Shown: positions 1-8,724 of the stretch, piece after piece
Layout: the number at the start of each line of letters is the position of its first letter
Position numbering within the stretch: position 1 is the stretch's first letter
NCBI RefSeq assembly: GCF_015624505.1
Contig: NZ_CP061379.1
Coordinates: 1,674,001-1,738,000, forward strand
Source: Bradyrhizobium commune
Lineage (GTDB): Bacteria; Pseudomonadota; Alphaproteobacteria; Rhizobiales; Xanthobacteraceae
Direction of reading: 5' to 3'
Length of the DNA stretch: 64,000 nt
Notes under the pieces: generated by a model
Told to the model about the DNA's origin: nothing
Databases searched by the model: none
Seen by the model: only the letters and a program-made list of their open reading frames with translations
Position numbers and translations under genes: made by a program

Positions 1-1
1 C

Positions 2-373
2 GGTTCATCCGGCTCCGACACCATCACCATCACGCTGACGAGCCTGACGTCGTCGACGCTCGGCGTGTCCTCGCTCGACGTCAGCTCGCTATCGGATGCG
101 ACCTCGGCGCTCGACGTGCTGGATACCGCGATCGACACGGTCTCCGCCGCCCGCGCCAGCATCGGCGCGCAGGAATCGCGGTTCAACTTCTCGGCCGACT
201 CGATCTCGACCCAGACGCAGAACCTCCAGTCCGCGAACTCGGCGATCAAGGACGTCGACATCGCCTCCGAGCAGGCCACGCTGTCCTCGGCAGAGGTGAA
301 GACCCAGGCCGCGGTGTCGGCCGAATCGGCGGCCAACCAGATGCCGCAGTACCTGCTCAAGCTGCTTGGCTAA
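2..373 (+). CDS. fliC: Flagellin, C-terminal fragment (5' end outside window)
   Basis: The reading frame is open from base 2 to the TAA at 371-373, so the gene begins upstream of the window. The last ~100 residues match the conserved flagellin C-terminal D1/D0 helices: LDTAIDTVSAARASIGA, followed by SANSAIKDVDIASEQAT and the terminal MPQYLLKLLG. This part packs into the filament core and carries the export/chaperone region. An internal GTG at 65 could be mistaken for a start but would remove the rest of a normal flagellin. It lies upstream of fliD and fliS, the cap and the flagellin chaperone, as expected for a filament gene block. Which flagellar system it belongs to (subpolar or lateral) cannot be settled from the fragment. 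Cys is absent, as in the other axial proteins here. Confidence 0.9.
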   Translation, partial: GSSGSDTITITLTSLTSSTLGVSSLDVSSLSDATSALDVLDTAIDTVSAARASIGAQESRFNFSADSISTQTQNLQSANSAIKDVDIASEQATLSSAEVKTQAAVSAESAANQMPQYLLKLLG

Positions 374-383
374 GGCGCGACAT

Positions 384-436
384 CTAGGCGTCCGCCTAGC
401 GACCGTCATACCGGGCCGGCATGATGCCGGCCCGGT
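384..436 (+). terminator. Two hairpins after flagellin
   Basis: Two inverted repeats follow the flagellin stop. CTAGGCG (384-390) pairs with CGCCTAG (393-399). ACCGGGCCGGC (410-420) pairs perfectly with GCCGGCCCGGT (426-436) around ATGAT. The second is a strong GC stem without a clear U tract. It probably terminates or attenuates the abundant flagellin transcript ahead of fliD. Confidence 0.55.
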
Positions 437-463
437 CCTCCCTGGGATGGATCGGGCAGCAAA

Positions 464-2167
464 GTGACCAGCGTCAGTTCGAGCACCAGCAGCACGTCGA
501 CCACGAGCTCGAGCACGTCGAGCGCCTCGTCAGTGACGACGACCGGCACCAGCACGTCGACCAGCATCGATTGGAGCGCGTTGATCACGGCGGCGGTGGA
601 CGCCAAGCTGACCCAGGCGACCACGATCTCGACCACGATCACCAACAACGAAGCCAAAGTCACCGCCTACCAGACGCTCCAGACAGACCTGTCGACGCTC
701 TCCAGCGGCCTGTCCTCGCTCGCGACCTCCGTCGTCAATTCGCTCGCCACCAACGTCTTTGCCACGCGTTCGGCAAGCATCAGCTCGACCGGCGACGTGA
801 GCGCATCCTCCGCGCTCTCGATGTCGGTCAGTAATGGTGCTGCGACCGGCGACCACACGATGACGATCAGCCAGATTGCGACTGCGCAGAAGGTGGTTGG
901 TACGGCGCAATCGAGTGAGAGCACGGCCCTCGGCTATACCGGAACCTTCTCGCTCGGGCTCGGCAGCGGCAGCACCGCCAGCGTCAGCGTGACGAGCACG
1001 ATGTCGCTACAAGACATCGTCGATGCCATCAACGCCCAGACCTCGACGACCAATGTCCAGGCCTCGATCGTTCAGGTTTCGAGCGGATCGTACGAGATGG
1101 TGCTGTCGGGAACCGAGGACGCCGCCGATATCGCCTATTCGAGCACGTCCGGTGACGACATTCTGAACGAGCTCGGTGTGACCGACAGCTCCGGATCTTT
1201 CAGCGACGTGCTCCAGACCTCTCAGGCCGCGGAGTTCACGCTCGACGGTATCTCGATGACTCGGGATACCAACGACATCACCGATGTGTTGACCGGCGTC
1301 ACCTTCGACCTCTTGCAGGCAACGACGAGCGGCTCGACGCTGAACATCAGCATCGGGACCGATACCAGCCAGATCACGTCGGCCCTCACGACTTTCGTCA
1401 CCAACTACAACGCCTATCGCGATGCGGTGATCGCACAGCAGGCGACCGATTCGGACGGCACGGCCTCTTCCAGCGCAGTGCTGTTCGGCGACGGTACCAT
1501 GCGCGACATCACGAGCCAGCTCGAAAATGCGCTCAACAATACGGTGGGCGGGCTGACCATGGCCGACCTCGGACTGTCCTTCAACGACAAGAACGAGCTC
1601 GAGCTCGACACCTCGACACTCTCGACGATCCTGAGCACCAATCTCAGCGGCGTGACCACGCTCCTGTCGGCACAGACCACGACGTCGTCGAGCCAGCTCA
1701 GCGTCGTCAACACGGGAACCTCGCCGCAGTCGTTCACCCTTGATGTGGCGGTCGACTCCTCCGGTAATCTGACCTCGGCGTCGGTCGGCGGCGACTCCTC
1801 GCTGTTCACCGTGAGCGGCAGCACGATCATCGGCAATGCCGGAACGGCCTATGCCGGCATGGCCTTCACCTATTCTGGAACGACCTCGCAATCGATCACT
1901 GTCACCTCGACCTCGGGTCTGGCGACCCAGCTCTATCAGATCGCCAAGAACGCGTCGTCCAGCACCGGCTCGCTACAGACGCTGATCACGAATCTGACTG
2001 ATCGTGACAACGACCTTCAACAGAAGGTCGACGACATCCAGAGCGCGGCGTCGGCCTATCAGACGCAGCTGGAGGCGCAATACGCCAAGTACCAGTCGGC
2101 GATCGAGAGCGCCAACAATACGCTCACCTATCTCAAGGCCCTGCTTAACTCCAGCTCGAGTAGTTGA
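464..2167 (+). CDS. fliD: Flagellar hook-associated protein 2 (filament cap)
   Basis: FliD forms the cap at the filament tip and directs flagellin insertion after export. The 567-aa product starts at GTG 464 in a nearly pure Ser/Thr leader (about residues 1-35). It then shows the typical FliD_N segment around residues 36-90 (IDWSALITAAVDAKL, followed by a coiled coil). The C-terminal coiled coil (LQTLITNLTDRDNDLQQKVDDI ending ANNTLTYLKALLNSS, about 490-567) is the other family hallmark. The variable middle is Ser/Thr/Gly-rich. No strong Shine-Dalgarno sequence precedes the GTG, so the start is less sure than the identity. Its TGA overlaps the fliS ATG by one base (TGATG), implying coupled translation. 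Confidence 0.9.
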   Translation: MTSVSSSTSSTSTTSSSTSSASSVTTTGTSTSTSIDWSALITAAVDAKLTQATTISTTITNNEAKVTAYQTLQTDLSTLSSGLSSLATSVVNSLATNVFATRSASISSTGDVSASSALSMSVSNGAATGDHTMTISQIATAQKVVGTAQSSESTALGYTGTFSLGLGSGSTASVSVTSTMSLQDIVDAINAQTSTTNVQASIVQVSSGSYEMVLSGTEDAADIAYSSTSGDDILNELGVTDSSGSFSDVLQTSQAAEFTLDGISMTRDTNDITDVLTGVTFDLLQATTSGSTLNISIGTDTSQITSALTTFVTNYNAYRDAVIAQQATDSDGTASSSAVLFGDGTMRDITSQLENALNNTVGGLTMADLGLSFNDKNELELDTSTLSTILSTNLSGVTTLLSAQTTTSSSQLSVVNTGTSPQSFTLDVAVDSSGNLTSASVGGDSSLFTVSGSTIIGNAGTAYAGMAFTYSGTTSQSITVTSTSGLATQLYQIAKNASSSTGSLQTLITNLTDRDNDLQQKVDDIQSAASAYQTQLEAQYAKYQSAIESANNTLTYLKALLNSSSSS

Positions 2168-2595
2168 TGATGCATAATTCGATGGCGTACATGGCCAACC
2201 AGGCCTATCGGGGAGCCGCGACCAGCGTCCCGCCGCTGAAGGCGATCTCGATGCTGCTTGGCGGCGCGATCACCTTCCTTCAGAAGGCGCTCGCCGCACA
2301 GGAGGCGCGGCGTTTCGAGGAAGGGCACGAGTACCTGATGAAGGCAACCGCCATCCTGCGCGGACTGAGCCACAATCTCGACTTCACCAAGGGCGGGGCG
2401 GTCGCCGAGCGGCTGTTCCAGACCTACAACGCCCTCATCCTGGCGAGCCTGAAGGCCTATGGTCGTCCGCATGCGCGGGACAGTTTTCGACGGATCATCG
2501 CGGGGCTGACCGAACTGCGCGAGGCCTGGGAGCACGTCGATGCGACGGTCCGGGGCGGCAAACCTGCCCAGGCCGATTCGGCCCGGAAGGGCTGA
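2167..2595 (+). CDS. fliS: Flagellin export chaperone
   Basis: FliS binds the disordered flagellin C-terminus in the cytoplasm and prevents early polymerisation before type III export. The product is about 142 aa, near the usual 125-145. It shows the FliS pattern of an N-terminal AYMANQAYRGAA followed by an all-helical bundle, with a cap helix that would sit in the flagellin groove. I start it at ATG 2167, which overlaps the fliD TGA; an in-frame TTG at 2164 and ATG at 2170 are also possible. The position directly behind fliD is the family's standard context. The C-terminal tail is Lys/Ala-rich and variable. Confidence 0.88.
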   Translation: MMHNSMAYMANQAYRGAATSVPPLKAISMLLGGAITFLQKALAAQEARRFEEGHEYLMKATAILRGLSHNLDFTKGGAVAERLFQTYNALILASLKAYGRPHARDSFRRIIAGLTELREAWEHVDATVRGGKPAQADSARKG

Positions 2596-2764
2596 GCAGC
2601 CCGCCTTCGCATCCCCGGGGAACCGACGATCGCCGGAGCCGACCATTTTGGCGGCTTTCCGTCGTGCTTCGGGTACTTTTGGCGTGGGATGCCCGCGCAA
2701 ATCCGGTTTTCGACGCGCCTGCAATGCTTTATGACGGGCCCGACCGAGGTGGGATCGGCGGGCG

Positions 2765-3037
2765 ATGGACGTCACCGCGTTTGAGGAACTGATCGACCGG
2801 CTGGGCGAGGATCTCTCGCTCTGGCCCGACGAACAGCGTTTGGCCGCCGAAGTGCTGCTTGCGCAATCGTCCGCCGCACGAGCCCTGCTGGAGGAGGCGC
2901 GCATCCTGCGCAGCGCACTCGCGGCACCTCCGGTACGCGCGCCCGCAGGGCTTGCCGACCGCATTGTTGCCGCGGCTGCAAAGACGAAGAGCGATACCGC
3001 CGAGCCGCGCACCGAGGGCGAGACGGCGGAAGGCTGA
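2765..3037 (+). CDS. Small conserved hypothetical protein in flagellar cluster
   Basis: This 90-aa acidic, helical protein begins MDVTAFEELIDRLGEDLSLWP. It follows a pattern I recognise from small alphaproteobacterial proteins often found near anti-sigma or regulatory genes: a helix, a WP turn, a helix rich in Ala/Leu, and a Pro-rich loop before LADRIVAAA. No enzymatic motif or membrane segment is visible. It sits alone between fliS and flgD, with 169 bp before it and about 260 bp after it. I saw no recognisable promoter in those gaps. Its role in flagellar assembly or regulation is unknown. Confidence 0.6.
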   Translation: MDVTAFEELIDRLGEDLSLWPDEQRLAAEVLLAQSSAARALLEEARILRSALAAPPVRAPAGLADRIVAAAAKTKSDTAEPRTEGETAEG

Positions 3038-3298
3038 GCGGCTCTCTCGCATAGACCTCGTTGCTGTCTTCACCTCTCCTCGCAAGCGGAGCGACGGAGC
3101 GCAGCGCCGCTCCGGCGCAATTCATCGCATCACTCTGAGCTCTCGCGCACGGCAGATTTTGCCGCCTCAACTGCACATCTGGCGCGGGTGAATCGCCGCC
3201 TGAATTCGCGCACCCACGCGTTTCATCAGCACACAGATTTCAAGCGCCGCCGGTCGACATCGTTGTGACCGGGCCGCGCGGGAAAGCCGGAGTTTCTG

Positions 3299-3964
3299 AT
3301 GACCGTTTCCGCAACGAGCTCAACTTCGACGGCCACCACGACGACGTCGTCGTCTAGCACGTCGTCCAGTTCGACGCTCACTTCCAGCGAATTCCTGAGC
3401 CTGCTCACCAGCGAGCTGCAGAACCAGGATCCGCTGAACGCGACCTCGACCACCGACTTCATCAATCAGCTCACCTCCTACGCCAATTTCACCCAGCAGG
3501 AGTCGATCAACTCCAATCTGACCTCGCTCTCCAGCTCGTTCTCGAGCCTCGTGACGCTGAACTCGGTCAACTATATCGGCCACACCGTGGAGGCGAAGGG
3601 TGACACGGCAACGTTGACCAGCGGTTCGGCAACGTACGGCTATTCGCTATCTGCCGCTTCCTCGGACGTTAACATCACGATCAAGGACTCCTCTGGCAAC
3701 ACGGTCTACACCACCACCACCACCGGCACCGCGGGTTCAAATACCTTCACATGGGACGGTAAGAATTCCAGCGGCACTCAGCTTACCGACGGCGGCGAGT
3801 ACACGATTTCGGTGACCGCGACCGACTCTGCCGGCAACTCGGTTCTCAACTACACGACCGTCACCGGCACCGTGACGGGAATCGACACCTCGACCTCCAC
3901 GCCGTCGTTGACCGTGAACGGCGTCCCCGTCAGCGCCGCCAACATCATTGGCGTGACGTCCTGA
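3299..3964 (+). CDS. flgD: Flagellar hook assembly scaffold
   Basis: FlgD is the temporary cap on the growing hook. The 221-aa product has a Ser/Thr-only leader (residues 2-30) and then the signature FLSLLTSELQNQDPLNATS with TDFINQLTSYANFTQQE, the conserved FlgD N-terminal region. A beta-rich half follows with SVNYIGHTVEA, then a fold resembling FlgD Ig/tudor domains (TFTWDGKNSSGTQLTDGGEY). GGAG at 3289-3292 lies six bases before ATG 3299. flgE follows after 31 bp, the usual order. Confidence 0.92.
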   Translation: MTVSATSSTSTATTTTSSSSTSSSSTLTSSEFLSLLTSELQNQDPLNATSTTDFINQLTSYANFTQQESINSNLTSLSSSFSSLVTLNSVNYIGHTVEAKGDTATLTSGSATYGYSLSAASSDVNITIKDSSGNTVYTTTTTGTAGSNTFTWDGKNSSGTQLTDGGEYTISVTATDSAGNSVLNYTTVTGTVTGIDTSTSTPSLTVNGVPVSAANIIGVTS

Positions 3965-3995
3965 TGCCACGCCCTGATTTTCTCGGAGTTTCATC

Positions 3996-5261
3996 ATGAG
4001 TCTCACCGGAGCATTGTCCTCGGCGATCTCCGCGCTCAGCGCCCAGAGCCAGTCCTTGTCGATGATCAGCGATAACATCGCCAATACCAGCACGACGGGT
4101 TACAAGACGACGTCGGCGATGTTCGACGACCTCGTCACCGCGTCGAGCAACACGGCATCCTATGCCTCGGGCGGCGTCACCGTGTCGGGCCGCGCCAACA
4201 TCACCCAGCAGGGCCTGCTGGCGGCGACCTCCAACGCCACCGACGTGGCGATCCAGGGGTCGGGTTTCTTCGTCGCGAGCAACGCGACGTCGGGCGGCAC
4301 CGTCTCCTATACCCGCAACGGCGCTTTCACCATCGACAATGCCGGCTACCTCGAGAACAACGGCTACTATCTGGAAGGCTGGCGCACGGATTCGGACGGC
4401 AACGTCGTCGGCAATGAATCGGCGAGTAATCTCGAAGCGATCAACACCGAGGTGGCATCGACCAGCGGCAGCGCCACCACCAAGACCACGATCGCGGCCA
4501 ACCTGCCGTCGGATGCCACCACGGGCGACACCTATACCAGCTCGATGACGGTCTACGACTCGTTGGGCGCGGCAAACTCGATGCAGGTCACCTGGACCAA
4601 GACCGGCACCAACACCTGGAGCGCGAGCTTCGCCGATCCGACCTCGACATCGGATACCACGACCGCGACGGGCACGGCCTCCGGCACGATCGATATCACC
4701 TTCAACAGCGACGGCTCGCTTGCCAGCACCAGTCCAAGCCCGGCAACCGTCTCGGTCACGGGCTGGACGGACGGCGCCGCCGATAGCACGATCACCATGG
4801 ATCTCGGCACCGCCGGCGGGACCGACGGCCTCACGCAATATGCGTCAGGCGAAACCACGCCGTCGGTCAACGTCACCAGCATCACCTCGGACGGCCTGTC
4901 CTATGGCACGCTCTCGAGCATTGCGATTGGCAAGAACGGTGTGGTCGATGCCACCTATTCCAACGGCAAGACGATCGCGATCTACAAGATCGCGGTGGCA
5001 ACCTTCGCCGATCCCAACGGTCTCTCGGCCAACAGCGATCAGATGTATTCGGCGACGGTGACGTCGGGAGATGCGACGCTCCAGGCGTCGGGCGAGAACG
5101 GCGCAGGCACGATCTACGGCAGCGAGCTGGAGTCCTCGACCACCGATACCTCCAGCCAGTTTTCGAGCATGATCTCGGCGCAGCAGGCCTATTCGGCCGC
5201 CTCCCAGGTCATCTCCACCGTCAACAAGATGTACGACACCCTGATCTCGGCGATGAGGTGA
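3996..5261 (+). CDS. flgE: Flagellar hook protein
   Basis: FlgE polymerises into the flexible hook. The 421-aa product opens with the axial-protein N-terminal motif (ALSSAISALSAQSQSLS then ISDNIANTSTTGYK). It carries the D1-type GLLAATSNATDVAIQGSGFF and YTRNGAFTIDNAGYL. It ends with the conserved hook C-terminus (FSSMISAQQAYSAASQVI, STVNKMYDTLISAMR). GGAG at 3985-3988 is spaced seven bases before ATG. No cysteine is present. The middle is expanded in Ser/Thr compared with enteric FlgE. Confidence 0.93.
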   Translation: MSLTGALSSAISALSAQSQSLSMISDNIANTSTTGYKTTSAMFDDLVTASSNTASYASGGVTVSGRANITQQGLLAATSNATDVAIQGSGFFVASNATSGGTVSYTRNGAFTIDNAGYLENNGYYLEGWRTDSDGNVVGNESASNLEAINTEVASTSGSATTKTTIAANLPSDATTGDTYTSSMTVYDSLGAANSMQVTWTKTGTNTWSASFADPTSTSDTTTATGTASGTIDITFNSDGSLASTSPSPATVSVTGWTDGAADSTITMDLGTAGGTDGLTQYASGETTPSVNVTSITSDGLSYGTLSSIAIGKNGVVDATYSNGKTIAIYKIAVATFADPNGLSANSDQMYSATVTSGDATLQASGENGAGTIYGSELESSTTDTSSQFSSMISAQQAYSAASQVISTVNKMYDTLISAMR

Positions 5262-5264
5262 GTG

Positions 5265-5525
5265 ATGCGCAGTGGAGAAGCCAAGGCGGCCGGTGAGGCG
5301 CTGCTGCGTCGATTGCGACGACTGATGGCCCGGACCGCGAGCGTCGAGGGCGGCGATCGCAAGCAGCTGCTTGCGCTGCTCGACGATGTTGAGACGACCC
5401 GTCGCGGCTTGTTGAAGGAATGCGCCGAGGTCGAAGGTGAGATGAGGCAGGCGACCGTCAGAGCGACCGCGATCGGCGCATATCTGCGCAACTCGCAAGT
5501 CCGCCGCGGCAAACGGCACAACTAG
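5265..5525 (+). CDS. Small helical protein between flgE and flgN-like gene
   Basis: An 86-aa basic, coiled-coil-like protein (MRSGEAKAAGEALLRRLRRLM) with no domain I can name. I choose ATG 5265 because GAGG lies six bases upstream at the flgE end; GTG 5262 is the only alternative. It starts immediately after the flgE stop and is followed 9 bp later by the FlgN-like gene, so it is almost certainly cotranscribed. Its size, helicity and position would suit an export chaperone or FliT/FlgN-like helper, but this is inference from context only. Confidence 0.55.
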   Translation: MRSGEAKAAGEALLRRLRRLMARTASVEGGDRKQLLALLDDVETTRRGLLKECAEVEGEMRQATVRATAIGAYLRNSQVRRGKRHN

Positions 5526-5534
5526 AAGAAGGCG

Positions 5535-5996
5535 ATGACCATGACTGTAGCTCAAGCCACGAGGACGAACGCCACAAGCGGCGATGCGCGAATCAAGTCG
5601 TTGATCCAGCTCATCGACGTCCTGACCGCGCTGGTCGCGGAGGAAAATGCAGAGCTCGCCAAGGGCCTGCCGGCCTCGCGCCTCAAGCAGGTCGACGAGA
5701 AGAACCACCTGGCGGAGATCTTCGAGAAGACCGTTGCCGAATGCGCGGCGGGCACGACCAGCCTGAACGTGCGGGACCGGCTCCTGCGCGAACAGCTCCT
5801 GGAGCGGATCCTGAAGCTGCGTGTTGCGATGGACGAGAACCTGGTGCGTCTGCGCGCGGCGATCGAGGCCAGCAACCGCCGGATCGAGGCCGTCATGCAG
5901 GCGATTCGCGAGCAGATCGCGGCGGTGTCGCCGTATGGCGCCTCCGGCCGCGTCGCGGCGAGGCCGGCCTCCAGCGGCACCAGCCGCAGCGCCTGA
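5535..5996 (+). CDS. FlgN-like hook-filament junction chaperone
   Basis: A 153-aa helical protein, immediately upstream of flgK. FlgN-type chaperones bind FlgK and FlgL in the cytoplasm before export. The residues RIKSLIQLIDVLTALVAEEN, followed by LAKGLPASRLKQVDEKNHLAEIFEK, fit FlgN-family layout: an early helix with an E-rich turn, a mid coiled coil, and a disordered Ala/Ser tail. Sequence similarity across this family is low, so context (flgE, this gene, flgK, flgL) carries much of the call. ATG 5541 is an alternative start with better SD spacing. Confidence 0.65.
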   Translation: MTMTVAQATRTNATSGDARIKSLIQLIDVLTALVAEENAELAKGLPASRLKQVDEKNHLAEIFEKTVAECAAGTTSLNVRDRLLREQLLERILKLRVAMDENLVRLRAAIEASNRRIEAVMQAIREQIAAVSPYGASGRVAARPASSGTSRSA

Positions 5997-6014
5997 CGGT
6001 TCGAGGAGCCCGCC

Positions 6015-7790
6015 GTGTCGCTCGATATCGCCCGCTCGATCGCCTTCAGCGGCCTTTCGGCCTCGTCGGTGCAGATCAGCGTGACGTCGTCGAACATCTC
6101 CAACGCCGACACGACGGGCTATACCGAGAAGACCGCCAATCAGTCGAGCAGCATCACCAACGGCGTCGGCACCGGTGTCACGGTGACGGGCGTCACCTCG
6201 ACGGTCGACAAGCTGCTGCTGAAGTCGCTGGTCGGCGCGACGTCAGATCTCGGCTCGGCCGATACGACCAACACCTATCTGACGTCGCTCGAAAAGCTCT
6301 ACGGCTCGACCAGCAGTACCGACAGTTCGTCAACCGGGACTTCGCTCGCCAACACCATCGCCTCGCTGGAATCGGCGTTGTCGTCGCTGGCGAGTACGCC
6401 GAGCAGCGCCTCGCTGCAATCCAACGTCGTCAGCGCGCTCGACGATGTCGCGAGCCAGTTGCGGGAGACGTCGAGCGGTATCCAGAAGCTCCGCTCCAAC
6501 GCCGATCAGGACATTTCGTCCTCGATCGACGATGTCAATTCCGACCTCCAGCAGATCGCGGACCTGAACGCCCAGATCAAGCAGACGGCGGCAGCCGGCC
6601 AGTCGACGGCCGATCTGGAAGATCAGCGCAACACCGCGCTACAGGACGTTGCGTCCAAGATGAACGTGAGCTACTTCACGGCGTCGAACGGCGATCTCCA
6701 GATCTACACCAAGTCGGGCCAGGCTCTGGTCGACAGCACCGCACATGCGATCAGCTACACCGCCGCGGCCAATGTGACGTCGTCGACGACCTATACCGCC
6801 GGCTCGTCGTCGAGCGGTTTTAGCGCCATCACGGTGAACGGCGTCGACATCACCTCGCAGATCACGGGCGGTGACATCGGCGCGCTCATTACGCTCCGCG
6901 ACAACACCTTGCCTGCGGCGCAGTCCCAACTCGATCAGCTCGCGCAGCAGCTCACCTCCGCGGTGAACAGTGTGTCGAACAGCGCTTCTTCGGTGCCCGC
7001 TCCGACGAGCCTGACCGGCACCGCCAGCGTCACCGGCAGCACGGCGCTGTCCGCCTCGGGCGCGGTGCGCATTGCCGTCACCGACCAGAGCGGCGATTTG
7101 GTCTCTTATGGCGATATCGACCTCTCGTCCTATTCGACGGTTGATGATCTCGTCACCGCAATCAACGGCATCTCCGGGTTGTCCGCCTCGGTCGATTCGG
7201 ACGGTCATCTCTCGATCACCTCAACGGACTCGTCAGATGGCGTCGCCATCAACGAGATGACGAGTTCGGTGGGAAGCTCGGGCGAAGGGTTCTCGCAGTA
7301 TTTCGGCCTCAACGACCTCCTGACCGGGACGAGCGCATCCGACATCGCGGTCAAGAGCGGCATCCTGTCCGGTACCAACGAGTTGCAGCTCGCGACGCTG
7401 GATTCCTCGTCGAGCCTGACGGTCGGCGACACCGTGCTGTCGTCGGGGTCGGCCACAGTGGTCAATGCGTTCTCCAGCGCGTTGACCGATTCCCGCACGT
7501 TCTCCTCGACCGGCGGGCTTGCCGCCACCACCGGCTCCTTCGCCGACTACGCGTCGGCCATCGTGTCCGATGTCGCGAGCAAATCCTCGCAGGCTTCCAC
7601 CAACTACACCGCCAAGGAGACCACGCAGTCGACCTATGCGAGCTCGCTGTCGTCGCAATCGGGTGTCAACCTCGACGAGGAATCGGCCAAGCTGAGCACG
7701 CTCCAGAACAAATATACGGCGGCCTCGGCGCTGATCCAGGCCATCAACTCGATGTACTCGGCGCTGATCACCGCCGTACAGTCGACGTAA
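6015..7790 (+). CDS. flgK: Flagellar hook-associated protein 1
   Basis: FlgK forms the first hook-filament junction ring. The 591-aa product shows the axial N-terminus (IAFSGLSASSVQISVTSSNIS, NADTTGYTEKT) and a long coiled-coil (SDLQQIADLNAQIKQTAA with DLEDQRNTALQDVASKM, about 175-220). The C-terminus is conserved (SGVNLDEESAKLSTLQNKY, AINSMYSALITAV). GTG 6015 is supported by GAGGAG at 6003-6008. Like its neighbours it is very rich in Ser/Thr and lacks Cys. Confidence 0.92.
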   Translation: MSLDIARSIAFSGLSASSVQISVTSSNISNADTTGYTEKTANQSSSITNGVGTGVTVTGVTSTVDKLLLKSLVGATSDLGSADTTNTYLTSLEKLYGSTSSTDSSSTGTSLANTIASLESALSSLASTPSSASLQSNVVSALDDVASQLRETSSGIQKLRSNADQDISSSIDDVNSDLQQIADLNAQIKQTAAAGQSTADLEDQRNTALQDVASKMNVSYFTASNGDLQIYTKSGQALVDSTAHAISYTAAANVTSSTTYTAGSSSSGFSAITVNGVDITSQITGGDIGALITLRDNTLPAAQSQLDQLAQQLTSAVNSVSNSASSVPAPTSLTGTASVTGSTALSASGAVRIAVTDQSGDLVSYGDIDLSSYSTVDDLVTAINGISGLSASVDSDGHLSITSTDSSDGVAINEMTSSVGSSGEGFSQYFGLNDLLTGTSASDIAVKSGILSGTNELQLATLDSSSSLTVGDTVLSSGSATVVNAFSSALTDSRTFSSTGGLAATTGSFADYASAIVSDVASKSSQASTNYTAKETTQSTYASSLSSQSGVNLDEESAKLSTLQNKYTAASALIQAINSMYSALITAVQST

Positions 7791-7805
7791 GATCGGAGCC
7801 CTGTC

Positions 7806-8717
7806 ATGGTCGCGATGCGCATCGCCACCTTCGCCCAGTCGAACCAGATGGTCTCCGATGCGATGCGCATCGAGACTGTCATGGCTGACAAGCAGGTCCA
7901 GGAATCGTCCGGCGTGCTCTCGACCGATTATGGCGGCTATGGCTCGAACGCGCAGCATGTCGTCAACCTCCAGGTCTCGGTGACGCGCGCGCAGTCCTAT
8001 GTCGATGCCGCCACGCTCGCCGACAGCAAAGTCCAGGTGATGTATTCGGCGGTCGGCTCGGTGAGCGATATCATCACGCAGCTCCGTTCCCAGCTCAGTG
8101 CCGCATCGACCAGCAGCTCGACCGAGACCAGCTCGGTGATCTCGTCCGCCCAGCAGATGCTCGAGCAGATGGGCTCGCTCATGAACACGCAGTATGACGG
8201 CCAGTATGTGTTCGCCGGCGGAAAGACGGATACTGCGCCGGTCGATCTCACGAGCTTTGCCAGCGGCACCGGATCCACCACGACAGCGGACACCAGCTAC
8301 TACAATGGCGACGATGAGATCGCCTCGGTGCGGGTCGCCTCCGACGAGACCGTGTCCTATGGCGTTACCGCCGACAATTCGGCGTTCGAAGAGGTGATGC
8401 GGGTCTTGAAGTTCGTGGCGAACAGCACCACGCTGTCGTCATCGGACATTACCAGCGCGCTCGATCTCGCCAGCACTGCACTCGACGACACTGCGGCCGT
8501 GCAGGCAAAGCTCTCGAGCTCGGCGTCCTCGATCGAGACGGCAAGCGCCCGTCAAACCGACTACAAGAGCTATGCCGAGAGCCTCTCGAACGACCTCACC
8601 GGCGTCGACGTTGCCGCCATCACGGCCCAGCTCTCGACCTACCAGGCCCAACTCAGTGCGTCCTATTCGGCGCTTGCCAAGATACTGAGCCTGAATCTCG
8701 CGAGCTATCTGAAATAG
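7806..8717 (+). CDS. flgL: Flagellar hook-associated protein 3
   Basis: FlgL forms the second junction ring between FlgK and filament. The 303-aa product has a flagellin-like N-terminus (MRIATFAQSNQMVSDAMRIE, then SSGVLSTDYGGYGSNAQHVVNLQ) and a flagellin-like C-terminal helix (AITAQLSTYQAQLSASYSALAKILSLNLASYL). GGAG is eight bases ahead of ATG 7806, and the gene follows flgK by 15 bp. It ends the plus-strand flagellar run; the convergent ligase gene ends 7 bp downstream with no terminator hairpin visible. Confidence 0.92.
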   Translation: MVAMRIATFAQSNQMVSDAMRIETVMADKQVQESSGVLSTDYGGYGSNAQHVVNLQVSVTRAQSYVDAATLADSKVQVMYSAVGSVSDIITQLRSQLSAASTSSSTETSSVISSAQQMLEQMGSLMNTQYDGQYVFAGGKTDTAPVDLTSFASGTGSTTTADTSYYNGDDEIASVRVASDETVSYGVTADNSAFEEVMRVLKFVANSTTLSSSDITSALDLASTALDDTAAVQAKLSSSASSIETASARQTDYKSYAESLSNDLTGVDVAAITAQLSTYQAQLSASYSALAKILSLNLASYLK

Positions 8718-8724
8718 GCAAGCT

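Noticed and set aside
464..660. Short tandem repeat in the fliD start region
   Set aside because: The repetitive DNA is explained by Ser/Thr codon runs in the leader, with no exact repeat unit.
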